Positions 8,797 to 17,307 of a stretch of DNA of 64,000 bases are shown in pieces. The notes beneath the pieces are model-generated. The model worked only from the letters and a program-made list of their open reading frames with translations. It was not told where the DNA came from and ran no database searches. Numbering within the stretch: position 1 is the first letter of the stretch; every line of letters starts with the position of its first letter. The stretch spans positions 124,001 to 188,000 of the forward strand of contig NZ_JAJFCK010000001.1 in the NCBI RefSeq assembly GCF_020709055.1, read 5' to 3'. The DNA is from Ruminococcus callidus. Lineage in GTDB: Bacteria > Bacillota > Clostridia > Oscillospirales > Ruminococcaceae. Position numbers and translations under genes: made by a program.

Positions 8797-8963
8797 GATA
8801 GATTCGCAAATTTTATATGAACAAGCGCAGGGACTTTGCGAAAGCTGCGACTAACATTTCCGAAAATCCGGCGAAACTCCGCAGATTTTTTCTGCATGAT
8901 ATTTCCAGCAAGAACAAAAAGCAACACTTCTGGCAAATGCTGTTGAATTTTTCAGAAACGGAC

Positions 8964-8992
8964 TTGTTTTTTCGTTGCTGATATGGTATAAT
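8964..8992 (+). promoter_or_regulatory. Sigma-A promoter of the S24 repressor gene
   Basis: TTGTTT (8964-8969), a 17-base spacer and TATAAT (8987-8992) lie about 50 bases before the repressor start codon. Confidence 0.7.
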
Positions 8993-9048
8993 GCAAATGA
9001 TTTTATTCTTGAAGAGCACACAGGCTCTCAGACAGGAGGAACGCACGG

Positions 9049-9687
9049 ATGGATACATTCAAAAAACGTCTTGCAAAAGCAATGCGGCGAATGAACATCA
9101 CTCAAGCCGAACTATGCGCAATGACTGGGATTTCACGTTCTACGATGAGCCAGTACTATTCCGGCGCATTCCGTCCAAAGGAGGACAAGCTGCGCCGTAT
9201 CGCAAAGGCCTTAGAGGTGAACGAAGCCTGGCTGTTGGGGTACGAGAATCCAAACAGCACTGCGGAGCTCGTCGAAAAGTTCCCGAACATTCGTCCTGTC
9301 CACTTGAAACAGTTTCCTATTCTGGGCGAGATTGCCTGCGGAAAGCCGATCTTCGCCGAAGAAGAGCGCGGCAGCTTTCTGATGGCAAGCGACGAGATCC
9401 ACGCAGACTTTTGCCTGCTCGCCCACGGGGACAGCATGACCGGCGCAAGAATCTATGACGGCGATGCGGTGTTCATCCGCAGTCAGCCCATGGTGGAAAA
9501 CGGCGAGATCGCCGCAGTGATCATCAACGACGAGGCAACGCTGAAACGAGTCTACTTCGACAGAAAGCAGGCACGGCTTCAGCTGGTGGCAGAAAATCCG
9601 GCGTACCCGCCTCTGGTGTACGTAGGAGAGGAATTAGAAACTGTGCACATTCTCGGCAAGGCAATCGCCTTTATGAGTCTGCTGTAA
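9049..9687 (+). CDS. HTH / S24 peptidase-type transcriptional repressor (LexA/CI-like)
   Basis: This 212-residue protein has an N-terminal Cro/CI-type helix-turn-helix (about residues 8-60, with ITQAELCAMTGISRSTMSQY). Its C-terminal S24 domain has the catalytic serine in GDSM (S129) and the lysine in ATLKR (K166). A CG pair in EIACGKP (about residue 96) sits where LexA/CI proteins self-cleave. The gene has its own promoter and an AGGAGG site, and is divergent from the fumC-hdr operon. Such proteins respond to RecA-type stress signals or act as prophage repressors, but no prophage genes surround it. Its target is unknown; it could control itself or the operon opposite. Confidence 0.88.
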   Translation: MDTFKKRLAKAMRRMNITQAELCAMTGISRSTMSQYYSGAFRPKEDKLRRIAKALEVNEAWLLGYENPNSTAELVEKFPNIRPVHLKQFPILGEIACGKPIFAEEERGSFLMASDEIHADFCLLAHGDSMTGARIYDGDAVFIRSQPMVENGEIAAVIINDEATLKRVYFDRKQARLQLVAENPAYPPLVYVGEELETVHILGKAIAFMSLL

Positions 9688-9706
9688 TAATCCACGAGAA
9701 CACAAA

Positions 9707-9744
9707 AAAACGGAGAGGATTTCTTGGAAAATCCTCTCCGTTTT
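9707..9744. terminator. Bidirectional intrinsic terminator
   Basis: A 15-base inverted repeat (arms 9707-9721 and 9730-9744, core CGGAGAGGATT) is flanked by A and T runs. It can end both the repressor gene and the convergent cardiolipin synthase gene. Confidence 0.85.
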
Positions 9745-9757
9745 CGTTTGCCGCAAA

Positions 9758-11290
9758 TCAAAGCAGCGGACTGATCGTCCGAAGAATGGCGTACCACAGC
9801 CGGCTTCTCCGACGCCGTTTGCAGTCCTGCAATGTGACACGATGACTCTGTTCCAGTGTCAAAATGCAGTCCAGTTTCAGTTTTTCCAGTGCGCTGCACT
9901 CGATCAGCATTACCGCACATTCCATGTGCAGATAGAGGCTTCGGTAATCCATATTGATGGTTCCGACAATGCCGATTTTATCATCCACCAGATAGCTCTT
10001 CGCATGGATGAAGCCCGGCGTGTACTCATAGATTCGCACGCCTGCCCGAATCAGTGTTTCGTAATAGGAGCGTGTCAGCGAATACACGATTTTCTTATCC
10101 GGAATCCCCGGCGTTACGATGCGCACATCAACACCGCGCATGGATGTGCGGCAGAGTGCCCGCTGCATCTCGTCATCAATGGCAAGGTATGGCGTAAAGA
10201 TGTAGACATACCGCTTCGCCTGTGAGAGCAAATCCAGATAGACGTCCTGCGCCAAGGTCTCGTTTTCAAAGGGTGAGTTGCAGTAGGGCTGCACAAAGCC
10301 ATCTGTTGGAAACGGCTCCGGATGATAGCGATGCGGCCGGTAATCTTCCACTTTGTCTGTGGTTTTATGGAAAGCGTTCCACAGCTCCAGTTCCATCACC
10401 GTCAGATTGAAAACAGCATCTCCATACAGACGAACTGCTGTGTCCTTCCAGTGGCCAAAACGCTGCTTGCGATTGATATATTCATCTGCAAGGTTGAGTC
10501 CGCCGGTATAGGCAATATAGCCGTCAATGACTGTAATTTTCCGATGACTGCGATTGTTCATCACCGCAGACAGGGCGGGACGGAACGGATTGAATGCCAT
10601 TACCTGAATTCCAGCCTCTGTCAGTTCCTTTCGAAAATTCTTTGGAATGCAGCCAATGGTGCCAAGGTCGTCGTAGATAAACCGCACCTCAACACCTGCT
10701 GCTGCTTTCTCCTTAAGGATCTTTTTCATGGAGTTCCACATCACCCCGTCGGAAATGATGAAATACTCCATAAAGATATAATGTTTCGCACGCTGCAAAT
10801 CCCGCAGCAGCTCCGGAAACATGTCGTCTCCAACAGAGAAATACTGCACTTGGGTATTTTCGCAGACGGGGAATCCGCTTCGTTCCAGATAATAGCTGAC
10901 CGAGGATACCCGAGGCGGAATCTGCTCCAATGCACTGTCATTCCATGTTCGTTTGGAGGAGATGACGCACTTTCCATGATAGAGATACCGCCGCATCCGT
11001 CTGGAGGGACGCTTATCGCCAAACAGCAGGTAGAGCAGCGTTCCCAGCACCGGCAGCGTGCCGATTAGCAGCAGCCAGAGGATTTTATAAGAGGGATTTC
11101 CGGATTTGTTGATGATATACAGTTCTACAAACACACTGCAAACAACCAATCCCTTATCAATCCAAGAGGCGTATTTGGTCAGCTGAAAAAACAGAACCAA
11201 AAACCAGACCAGCTGCAACAAAATCAGAAATCCAGTCAGAACAACCCGACTCGTCATCATTTTTAGAATTCGTTTTATTGCTCGTTTCAC
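9758..11290 (-). CDS. cls: Cardiolipin synthase, phospholipase D family
   Basis: This protein of about 510 residues condenses two phosphatidylglycerols to cardiolipin at the membrane. Two transmembrane helices occupy roughly residues 10-70 (LLQLVWFLVLFFQL and ILWLLLIGTLPVLGTLLYLLFG). Two PLD catalytic HxK(x)4D motifs follow: HRKITVID with TGGLN, and HAKSYLVDD with GTINMD. The GTG at 11290 is chosen because AAGGGGGAT precedes it at the right distance; the frame is open from a GTG at 11314 that lacks such a site. It is transcribed away from the CmpB-type gene cluster on the same strand. Confidence 0.92.
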   Translation of the reverse strand: MKRAIKRILKMMTSRVVLTGFLILLQLVWFLVLFFQLTKYASWIDKGLVVCSVFVELYIINKSGNPSYKILWLLLIGTLPVLGTLLYLLFGDKRPSRRMRRYLYHGKCVISSKRTWNDSALEQIPPRVSSVSYYLERSGFPVCENTQVQYFSVGDDMFPELLRDLQRAKHYIFMEYFIISDGVMWNSMKKILKEKAAAGVEVRFIYDDLGTIGCIPKNFRKELTEAGIQVMAFNPFRPALSAVMNNRSHRKITVIDGYIAYTGGLNLADEYINRKQRFGHWKDTAVRLYGDAVFNLTVMELELWNAFHKTTDKVEDYRPHRYHPEPFPTDGFVQPYCNSPFENETLAQDVYLDLLSQAKRYVYIFTPYLAIDDEMQRALCRTSMRGVDVRIVTPGIPDKKIVYSLTRSYYETLIRAGVRIYEYTPGFIHAKSYLVDDKIGIVGTINMDYRSLYLHMECAVMLIECSALEKLKLDCILTLEQSHRVTLQDCKRRRRSRLWYAILRTISPLL

Positions 11291-11326
11291 GTGTCGATCC
11301 CCCTTTTTCCGCACAGATTAGTCTGT

Positions 11327-12082
11327 CTACTTCTTTTTCTTTTGCGGCAAGATTCGTCTCCAGCTTCGGTTCTCTGAGGTGAAATGTGTACTCCGATATT
11401 GTTCTAATGTTTCTCTCAGAGGCTTTCCGGTGTGCATGGAAAAGAAAAAGCGCGGTTTCTTTCGATGATTTCGGAACGCCTCATGGACATCCTCACGAAA
11501 TTCCTCCAGCAAGACAACGATTCCGCTCTCTGCTGCAAATGCACGAATCTTCACCATAAAATGCGTAGAGTATGCCAAATCCAAGACGAATACACCATAG
11601 AAAAAACCAATACAGAAAGAAAACGCCAGATTTTCCGCAAGCCAGTGCAGTGCGCTGAGAATGTGCGGATGAATCAAAAAATAGTAGATTGCGCTGAGAA
11701 TCGCCCAGAAGAAAGAAAACAGCGGACAGATAATCCCCTGAATATTTCCCCATCGTTCCGAGTAGTCCCAGAGTTTGATTTTCATGCCACGAATAAAAAT
11801 CAGACCGGCAATGTATTCCACCAGCGTAATGGCAAGCGCCATCAGCACAAACAGCAGCAGCTTTCTCCCCCATGCATTCTCCACAGGAATCAGCGGTTCC
11901 AACATCGCCAAGAGATAAAGGATGCACAGGCTAGAGCCGTACAGCGGCAGGTATGGCCCTACCAGAAAACCGGGGTTCACCCAGTGATGGGCGGAAAAAA
12001 ATCGGCGAAACAGCACTTCTAAGCCCCAGCCCAGAACACTGCCGATACAAAACAAAAAAGCGAGCGTCAAAAATAAGTTCAT
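11327..12082 (-). CDS. Putative ABC transporter permease, CmpB/PF06541-type membrane protein
   Basis: This protein of about 251 residues starts at ATG 12082, where AGGTGA lies upstream and overlaps the stop of the GntR gene. It has about five hydrophobic helices in the first 190 residues, the FLVGPYLPLYGSS segment typical of this family, and YFLIHPHILS. A charged cytoplasmic tail ends in a lysine run. Family members are annotated as putative ABC permeases on weak grounds; no ATPase partner is nearby. It is translationally close to the upstream GntR regulator, which suggests that regulator controls it. Confidence 0.75.
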   Translation of the reverse strand: MNLFLTLAFLFCIGSVLGWGLEVLFRRFFSAHHWVNPGFLVGPYLPLYGSSLCILYLLAMLEPLIPVENAWGRKLLLFVLMALAITLVEYIAGLIFIRGMKIKLWDYSERWGNIQGIICPLFSFFWAILSAIYYFLIHPHILSALHWLAENLAFSFCIGFFYGVFVLDLAYSTHFMVKIRAFAAESGIVVLLEEFREDVHEAFRNHRKKPRFFFSMHTGKPLRETLEQYRSTHFTSENRSWRRILPQKKKK

Positions 12083-12086
12083 AAGT

Positions 12087-12833
12087 TCACCTGTGATTTT
12101 CAGACAATTCCGAACGTTTTCCGCCAGAGAGCCAAATCTTTCCGGCGTTCCGTTCTTCCAGTCGTTTGATAACTTGTTTAATTTCTTCGTAGTGCAGCTG
12201 AATGGCACGCAAGCCCATTTGCATGTCGTTCATCAAAAAGCTTTTATAGAGCATCTCGTGGGTATTCTTTTGCTTTTGGTGCAGTTCCTCTGTGCCATCG
12301 CACAAAATCAGGTTCATTTGTGTGGAGCAAATCTCCCAGACGGAATCCATCATAAAGATCATCAGCTGGTTACCGGAGGCTTTCATCAGCCACTGATGGG
12401 ATTTCTGGTCTGCTGCAATGCTGTCCAGCAAGCTCCCCAGCTGAATCTGTTCCAGCAGTTCTCTGAGTTCCTCCAAATCCAATTCGTCACGTCTGGCAAA
12501 CGCAAGCGGATAAGCAGCAGTGTCCACAGCACAGCGAAGCTGGCACACTTCAATGGGAGAAATTTTTTGCAAGAGCAGCATAACGTGCAACAAATTGCTC
12601 AGGATTTCTGAGACATTCCCTACAAGAAAATCGCCCTTCCCCTTTCTGGTTTCTACCACTCCCATTGTCTTCAGTGATTTGATTACGCTGCGCACCGTAC
12701 GCTTTCTCAGGGACAGTTCTTTGGCAATGACAGACACAGACGGAAGCGGAGCATCCTGACACAGAGTGCCGGAGCAGATCTGCTTCGCCAGTTCCTCCAC
12801 GATACAGCGATACGCTGCCTGTTCCTCACGCAT
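12087..12833 (-). CDS. GntR-family transcriptional regulator
   Basis: This 248-residue protein has an N-terminal winged helix (about residues 8-75, with LPSVSVIAKELSLRKRTVRSVI and VVETRKGKGDFL). A helical effector domain of FCD type follows (LRCAVDTAAYPLAFARR). It lies four bases upstream of the CmpB-type membrane gene, so the two form an operon likely under its own control. The ligand cannot be predicted. Confidence 0.85.
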   Translation of the reverse strand: MREEQAAYRCIVEELAKQICSGTLCQDAPLPSVSVIAKELSLRKRTVRSVIKSLKTMGVVETRKGKGDFLVGNVSEILSNLLHVMLLLQKISPIEVCQLRCAVDTAAYPLAFARRDELDLEELRELLEQIQLGSLLDSIAADQKSHQWLMKASGNQLMIFMMDSVWEICSTQMNLILCDGTEELHQKQKNTHEMLYKSFLMNDMQMGLRAIQLHYEEIKQVIKRLEERNAGKIWLSGGKRSELSENHR

Positions 12834-12874
12834 GATAACCTTCTCCTTTCTTTTTCAAAATCTGATTTTCATCT

Positions 12875-12903
12875 ATTATACCATACTTTATCCAGCAATG
12901 CAA
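12875..12903 (-). promoter_or_regulatory. Sigma-A promoter of the GntR operon
   Basis: On the minus strand, TTGCAT (12898-12903), a 17-base spacer and TATAAT (12875-12880) lie about 40 bases upstream of the GntR start. Confidence 0.65.
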
Positions 12904-12977
12904 CCGATTCTGAAAAGAGAATCCGGCACACATTTTTATTTCAAAGGCGAAAGCGTCAAAAAAACAGCAAATAGCAC

Positions 12978-13006
12978 TTGAAATTCCCGCTGTAATATGA
13001 TACAAT
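12978..13006 (+). promoter_or_regulatory. Sigma-A promoter of the shikimate kinase gene
   Basis: TTGAAA (12978-12983), a 17-base spacer and TACAAT (13001-13006) lie about 40 bases before the start codon. Confidence 0.65.
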
Positions 13007-13048
13007 AAATAAGATATCCACAATATTTGCAAAGGAGCGTTTTCAGAT

Positions 13049-13576
13049 ATGACACAGAACTTCATTCTGATCGGAATGCCTGGTTCCGGAAAAAGCACAC
13101 TTGGACAAGCACTGGCGGACGAGCTTTCCTATCATTTCATTGATACCGACGATGTGATCATGGACACCTATCATCACACGCTGATGCAGTTGATCCAAGC
13201 TCACGGGACAGAGGGGTTCATCGAACGAGAGGGAAAAGTTCTGATGTCCATCCATACCAATCACGCCATCATCTCAACTGGCGGAAGCGCCATTTACCAT
13301 GACGAGGCGATGCAGTATCTAAAAAAAACAGGTGCAGTGATCTATCTCAAGCACGCTTACAGCGATTTGACAGCACGTGTCGGAAATATGGTGACTCGCG
13401 GAGTTGTCTGCCGTGGCGGATGTCAGACGCTGATGGATCTGTATCAGGAGCGCTGTCCACTGTACGAGAAATACGCAGACATCACCGTTGATTTGACCAG
13501 ATGCTCCGTGCAGGAGTGCAACCGGCGCTTGCTGCGTGCTGTCAAGGTGTATTTGGGTCAGCAGAGCAAAAGTTAA
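13049..13576 (+). CDS. Shikimate kinase family protein
   Basis: This 175-residue P-loop kinase has Walker A GMPGSGKST (residues 9-17), the shikimate-binding FIDTDDVI segment, FIEREGKVL and the STGGSAI glycine loop. All match AroK. The lid region is unusual: where AroK has R(x)nRPLL, this protein has MVTRGVVCRGG. It may therefore be an AroK-like kinase of altered specificity. The gene is monocistronic, with its own promoter and terminator, and is not next to other aromatic-pathway genes. Confidence 0.8.
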   Translation: MTQNFILIGMPGSGKSTLGQALADELSYHFIDTDDVIMDTYHHTLMQLIQAHGTEGFIEREGKVLMSIHTNHAIISTGGSAIYHDEAMQYLKKTGAVIYLKHAYSDLTARVGNMVTRGVVCRGGCQTLMDLYQERCPLYEKYADITVDLTRCSVQECNRRLLRAVKVYLGQQSKS

Positions 13577-13587
13577 AGAATGCAATC

Positions 13588-13622
13588 AGGGCGTGGCCGG
13601 AATTTCCAGCCACGCCCTTTTC
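13588..13622 (+). terminator. Intrinsic terminator after the shikimate kinase gene
   Basis: The 10-base stem AGGGCGTGGC (13588-13597) pairs with GCCACGCCCT (13609-13618) and is followed by a short T run. Confidence 0.8.
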
Positions 13623-13626
13623 TGTG

Positions 13627-13812
13627 TTATTTTCCCGGACGGAATTGATTCTGCTCCGCACAGTAGTAATATCCGATGGTCTTCATTTTCTCTTCGATTT
13701 CTGCTGCATCAGCACCCACGCTCTTGCAAAGCTCTGCAAAGGAATCATAGTGATCTCGCAGCTGTGTGTTTAAATAGCTCATCAAAATGAACGGATCGTT
13801 TGGCATTTCCAT
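13627..13812 (-). CDS. DUF4250-type small protein
   Basis: This 61-residue protein starts MEMPNDPFILMSYLNTQLRD, the hallmark of the DUF4250 family found widely in Clostridia. Function is unknown. The start is chosen at 13812 behind an AAGGGTGAAG site. It begins seven bases after the 76-residue gene upstream, so the two are co-transcribed. Confidence 0.75.
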   Translation of the reverse strand: MEMPNDPFILMSYLNTQLRDHYDSFAELCKSVGADAAEIEEKMKTIGYYYCAEQNQFRPGK

Positions 13813-13819
13813 TTTTTCT

Positions 13820-14050
13820 TCACCCTTTCTTCTCACAATGCACTGGTAGGGGAACCCCGTATTTGGCATAAAATGCTTGAATTTCTGCCGGACTTTTCAC
13901 AAGCTCCGCATAACAGAGCCGTTTTTCTGACGGAGAATAAAAGCCGATGGTGGTTTCTCCGGTACAGATGCTGGACTCCACCCGAATGGAATCCGGTGCA
14001 AATCCATCCGGAATCGGCAGCACATTTTTCTTCTTGTGAAAAAATCCCAT
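13820..14050 (-). CDS. Hypothetical protein (76 aa)
   Basis: This small soluble protein (MGFFHKKKNVLPIPDGF...) begins behind AGAGGTG. No domain was recognised. It is followed immediately by the DUF4250 gene. Confidence 0.65.
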   Translation of the reverse strand: MGFFHKKKNVLPIPDGFAPDSIRVESSICTGETTIGFYSPSEKRLCYAELVKSPAEIQAFYAKYGVPLPVHCEKKG

Positions 14051-14070
14051 TTGTTACACCTCTTCATTCA

Positions 14071-14107
14071 AAAGCGCCGGCGGATTCTGTTTCCGCCAGC
14101 GCTTTTT
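14071..14107 (-). terminator. Intrinsic terminator after the M18 aminopeptidase gene
   Basis: On the minus strand, an AGCGCTGGCGGA arm pairs with TCCGCCGGCGCT and is followed by TTTT. It separates the aminopeptidase from the two small genes downstream. Confidence 0.75.
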
Positions 14108-14130
14108 CCAGAGCCTATGCCGGCTCTAAG

Positions 14131-15540
14131 TTACGAAGCGATAAATGCGCAGAATGCACGATAGGTCATGTAGACATCCAGCTTTGCCACAACCTCATAG
14201 GGGGCGTGCATCGAGAGCACCGGAACGCCAACATCAATGGTGTCAATGTCCAGATTTGCAATGTATGCTGCAACCGTTCCGCCACCGCCTGCATCTACCT
14301 TGCCAAGCTCGCCGGTCTGCCATACCACGTTGTTCTTGCTTAGCAGATGGTGAATGGTGCCCACAAATTCTGCTGATGCATCCGACGTGCCGGACTTGCC
14401 GCGTGCGCCGGTAAACTTTGTCACGCAAACGCCGTGGTTCAGGAATGCGCAGTTCTTCTGTTCCATGACATCCGGGAACGTCGGATCAAATGCTGCGTTG
14501 ACATCAGCCGAGAGGCACTGGGATGCGTGCATCACATGGCGACCCTTTGCACCGAAACAGTCTGCCAGATCTTCCAGAAAATACGGGAGATACGAGGAGC
14601 ACAGTCCGGTATTTCCGTCGCTTCCGGTTTCCTCCTTATCGGTCAGAATAACCACTGCCGTGTGCTCCGGCGTGCCGCTATCCAGAATTGCACGAAGTGC
14701 CGGATAGGAGCAAACACGGTCATCATGGCCATATCCGCCAATCATGCTGCGGTCAAAGCCGAGGTCACGAACCGGAAATGCCGGTACAGCTTCCAGTTCT
14801 GCTGAGAGGAAATCTTCTTCCTTCATGCCATACTTCTCATTCAGAATGTTGAGGATGTTCAGCTTGACCTGTTCGCTCTCTTTGTCGTTGTTGAACGGCA
14901 TCGAACCAACCAAAATGTTCAGCTCTTCTCCTCTGACAATTTCTGTTGCGGGACGCTTCATCTGCTGCGGTGCCAGATGCGGAAGCAGATCTGTCACACA
15001 GAAAACCGGATCGCCGGCATCCTCGCCGATGTTGACCTCGACAGAACTGCCGTCTGTCTTGACGATCACACCATGCAGAGAAAGAGGAATTGTAGTCCAC
15101 TGGTATTTCTTGATACCGCCGTAGTAATGCGTTTTGAGCAGTGCCATCTCGCTGTCCTCGTAAAGAGGATTCTGCTTCAGATCCAGACGGGGAGAGTCGA
15201 TATGTGCTGCGCAGAGCCGCACGCCATCTGTAATCGGCGCAGTGCCTACAACGGCAGCGATCACTGCCTTGCCACGGTTATTCTGGTAGATCTTGTCGCC
15301 AGCTTTCAGCGCCATGCCGGGCTGAAACGGAACGAAGCCGTGCTTTTCCAGTTCCGCAACTGCAAAATGAACGGCTTCCCGCTCGGTTTTAGACACATTC
15401 AGAAATGCCATATAATCCGCAGCAAAGGCATTGCTTGCCTCCAGCTCCTGCGGAGAAACACGCTTTGCAGCATGCTCTGTCTGATAAAACAGTGCATCTT
15501 TGGCCTTCTTTGCTTCTGACACTTTCTGTTCCTGTTCCAT
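14131..15540 (-). CDS. M18-family aminopeptidase
   Basis: This 469-residue zinc aminopeptidase 1 family protein cleaves N-terminal residues from peptides in the cytoplasm. The metal-site segments AAHIDSPRLDLK, GGYGHDDRVCS and ILTDKEETGSDGNTG are present, as is a late SMHAPYEV histidine segment. The start follows AGGAGG. The gene lies 107 bases after coaE on the same strand. Confidence 0.9.
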   Translation of the reverse strand: MEQEQKVSEAKKAKDALFYQTEHAAKRVSPQELEASNAFAADYMAFLNVSKTEREAVHFAVAELEKHGFVPFQPGMALKAGDKIYQNNRGKAVIAAVVGTAPITDGVRLCAAHIDSPRLDLKQNPLYEDSEMALLKTHYYGGIKKYQWTTIPLSLHGVIVKTDGSSVEVNIGEDAGDPVFCVTDLLPHLAPQQMKRPATEIVRGEELNILVGSMPFNNDKESEQVKLNILNILNEKYGMKEEDFLSAELEAVPAFPVRDLGFDRSMIGGYGHDDRVCSYPALRAILDSGTPEHTAVVILTDKEETGSDGNTGLCSSYLPYFLEDLADCFGAKGRHVMHASQCLSADVNAAFDPTFPDVMEQKNCAFLNHGVCVTKFTGARGKSGTSDASAEFVGTIHHLLSKNNVVWQTGELGKVDAGGGGTVAAYIANLDIDTIDVGVPVLSMHAPYEVVAKLDVYMTYRAFCAFIAS

Positions 15541-15646
15541 AAATAATTCCTCCTATCGTATTTTGCAGCAAAAGCAGGACGCTTCTACCAATCTATGTCA
15601 CGGGTGTTTGGCGTGTCCCAGACACCCGTTTCCATCTTATTTCATC

Positions 15647-16291
15647 TCAGCACAAAAGTGCGCCGTACTGGCTCTCATAATAGCAGATCATCTTCGTCAC
15701 CAGTTCCTGCGCCGAATCGTAGAGTTCCTGAAGGCTCCCATTGTTCTCCAGCACGGTATCCGAATGGGAACGAAAGAACGACTCCGGCAGCTGCATTTCC
15801 ATACGCTGGAGCGCAGCTCCTTCCGGAATGGAATCCCGTTGCATGATTCGTTTTTTTCGAATTTTCTCATCTGCCACCACCGAAACAATCAGATCACAGA
15901 AGTCATCTGCACGGCTCTCAAACAGCGTCGGCGCATCCAGCAGGATCATCTTGTGGTTCTGCTGGGAAAAGTGGTGGATCATGCGGAGAATCTCTCCTAC
16001 AATATATGGATACATAATCGTGTTGAGCATCTCAAGTTTGTGGTGATCCGAAAAAACAATTGCTGCCAATGCCTGCCGGTCCAGTTCTCCGTTGGCTTTC
16101 AAAATCACATCGGAAAAACACTCCCGCAAATCTGCCAAACAATGCGATCCGCATGCGACAACAAGACGCGCAATGGCATCCGCATCAATCAAACGGAATC
16201 CGTTTTCGACAAACACACGAGATACGGTGCTTTTTCCTGCACCTGTCTGGCCGGTAAGCCCGACTACCATCACGCCGTCTAAACTGTTCAT
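15647..16291 (-). CDS. coaE: Dephospho-CoA kinase
   Basis: This 214-residue enzyme performs the last step of coenzyme A synthesis, phosphorylating dephospho-CoA. It has a P-loop GQTGAGKST near residue 14, the FRLIDADAIAR substrate loop, and LLDAPTLFE, where the usual LDxPLLFE is altered. ATG at 16291 follows GAGGTGATACAGGT and overlaps the stop of the sua5-like gene by four bases. Confidence 0.92.
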   Translation of the reverse strand: MNSLDGVMVVGLTGQTGAGKSTVSRVFVENGFRLIDADAIARLVVACGSHCLADLRECFSDVILKANGELDRQALAAIVFSDHHKLEMLNTIMYPYIVGEILRMIHHFSQQNHKMILLDAPTLFESRADDFCDLIVSVVADEKIRKKRIMQRDSIPEGAALQRMEMQLPESFFRSHSDTVLENNGSLQELYDSAQELVTKMICYYESQYGALLC

Positions 16292-17301
16292 ACCTGTATC
16301 ACCTCAAATCCTGCCGCACGAATCAAACGATTATAGACAGCAAGTCCAATTCCATTGGGATTCGGTGCCCGAACGAAAACCCGTTTTGCACCGATGTCAT
16401 CCAGTTCCCGCAGCTTTGCGAAAACCTGATGTGCCTGTTCTGCATCCCCGGTTCCATAGGTCAGATACGGAACGGAGAGATCAGCACCCTCACCGTCAAA
16501 CACCAGCGCATAAGTCCCCACTTCTGCGTGCTGCTGTACCCATGCGGCAAACTCCGGCCACCTCCCCTCAATTAAGGTAACGTGCGCATGGGGAGAATAA
16601 TGCTGGTATTTCATGCCGGGAGAACGAACGGTCTGTCCCTCCTGAAGCTGATGCAGAATCGCCTTGTCCAGCGTGACATGCGGAACGACCGTTTCCAGCA
16701 TCTCTTTTGTCACATAGCCGGGGCGGAGAATCCGTACAGAATCCTCCCCCTCCAAGGCAATCACGGTGGATTCTACGCCCACACAGCAATCCCCGCCGTC
16801 TACCACAGCCGCGATTTTTCCGTGCATATCCCGCATCACATGCTGTGCAGTGGTTGGACTGGGATAGCCGGAGATGTTGGCGGAAGGTGCTGCAATTGGA
16901 ACACCGGAGAGTTCGATCAGCTTTCGTGCCACCAGATGCGAGGGCATCCGCACGCCAACAGTGTCCAATCCGCCCGATGTAATGGTGGGAATTGAAGGGT
17001 GCTTCGGCAAAATCATGGTCAGCGGGCCGGGCCAGAATTTTTCTGCCAGCTTCAGCGCCAGTTCCGGTACGGAAACTGCAACGCTCTCCAATTCCTCCAG
17101 CTTTGCAATGTGCACAATCAGCGGGTTGTCTGCCGGTCTTCCCTTTGCTGCAAAAATCTGCCGAACCGCCTCCGGATTTCTGGCATCTGCTGCCAGTCCA
17201 TAGACAGTTTCTGTTGGAATTCCGACGACATTTCCCTCTTTCAGAAGATGCGCTGCTTCCTGCAGGTCTGCTGTGCTATTTGAAAGTAACTTTGTCTCCA
17301 C
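16288..17301 (-). CDS. L-threonylcarbamoyladenylate synthase (Sua5 type)
   Basis: This protein of about 337 residues makes threonylcarbamoyl-AMP for the t6A37 modification of ANN-decoding tRNAs. The YrdC domain (residues 10-205) has GIPTETVYGLAADA and KGRPADNPLIVHI. The C-terminal Sua5 extension (about 215-337) shows this is the long Sua5 form, not TsaC. The start is GTG, seven bases after prfA. The prfA-sua5-coaE order suggests one translation-related operon. Confidence 0.92.
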   Translation of the reverse strand: METKLLSNSTADLQEAAHLLKEGNVVGIPTETVYGLAADARNPEAVRQIFAAKGRPADNPLIVHIAKLEELESVAVSVPELALKLAEKFWPGPLTMILPKHPSIPTITSGGLDTVGVRMPSHLVARKLIELSGVPIAAPSANISGYPSPTTAQHVMRDMHGKIAAVVDGGDCCVGVESTVIALEGEDSVRILRPGYVTKEMLETVVPHVTLDKAILHQLQEGQTVRSPGMKYQHYSPHAHVTLIEGRWPEFAAWVQQHAEVGTYALVFDGEGADLSVPYLTYGTGDAEQAHQVFAKLRELDDIGAKRVFVRAPNPNGIGLAVYNRLIRAAGFEVIQV

Positions 17302-17307
17302 GTGTTT

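Larger units (their letters stand above)
8689..9048. other. Divergent intergenic region between the fumC operon and the repressor gene
   Basis: This 360-base stretch holds the two divergent promoters annotated separately and AT-rich sequence between them. No further gene, tRNA or clear operator was seen. The region is the natural place for an operator of the S24 repressor, but no convincing inverted repeat shared by both promoters was found by eye. Confidence 0.5.

Noticed and set aside
15598..15632. Inverted repeat ACGGGTGT...ACACCCGT as a terminator of coaE
   Set aside because: The arms pair, but there is no T run on the minus strand, so terminator function is not supported.
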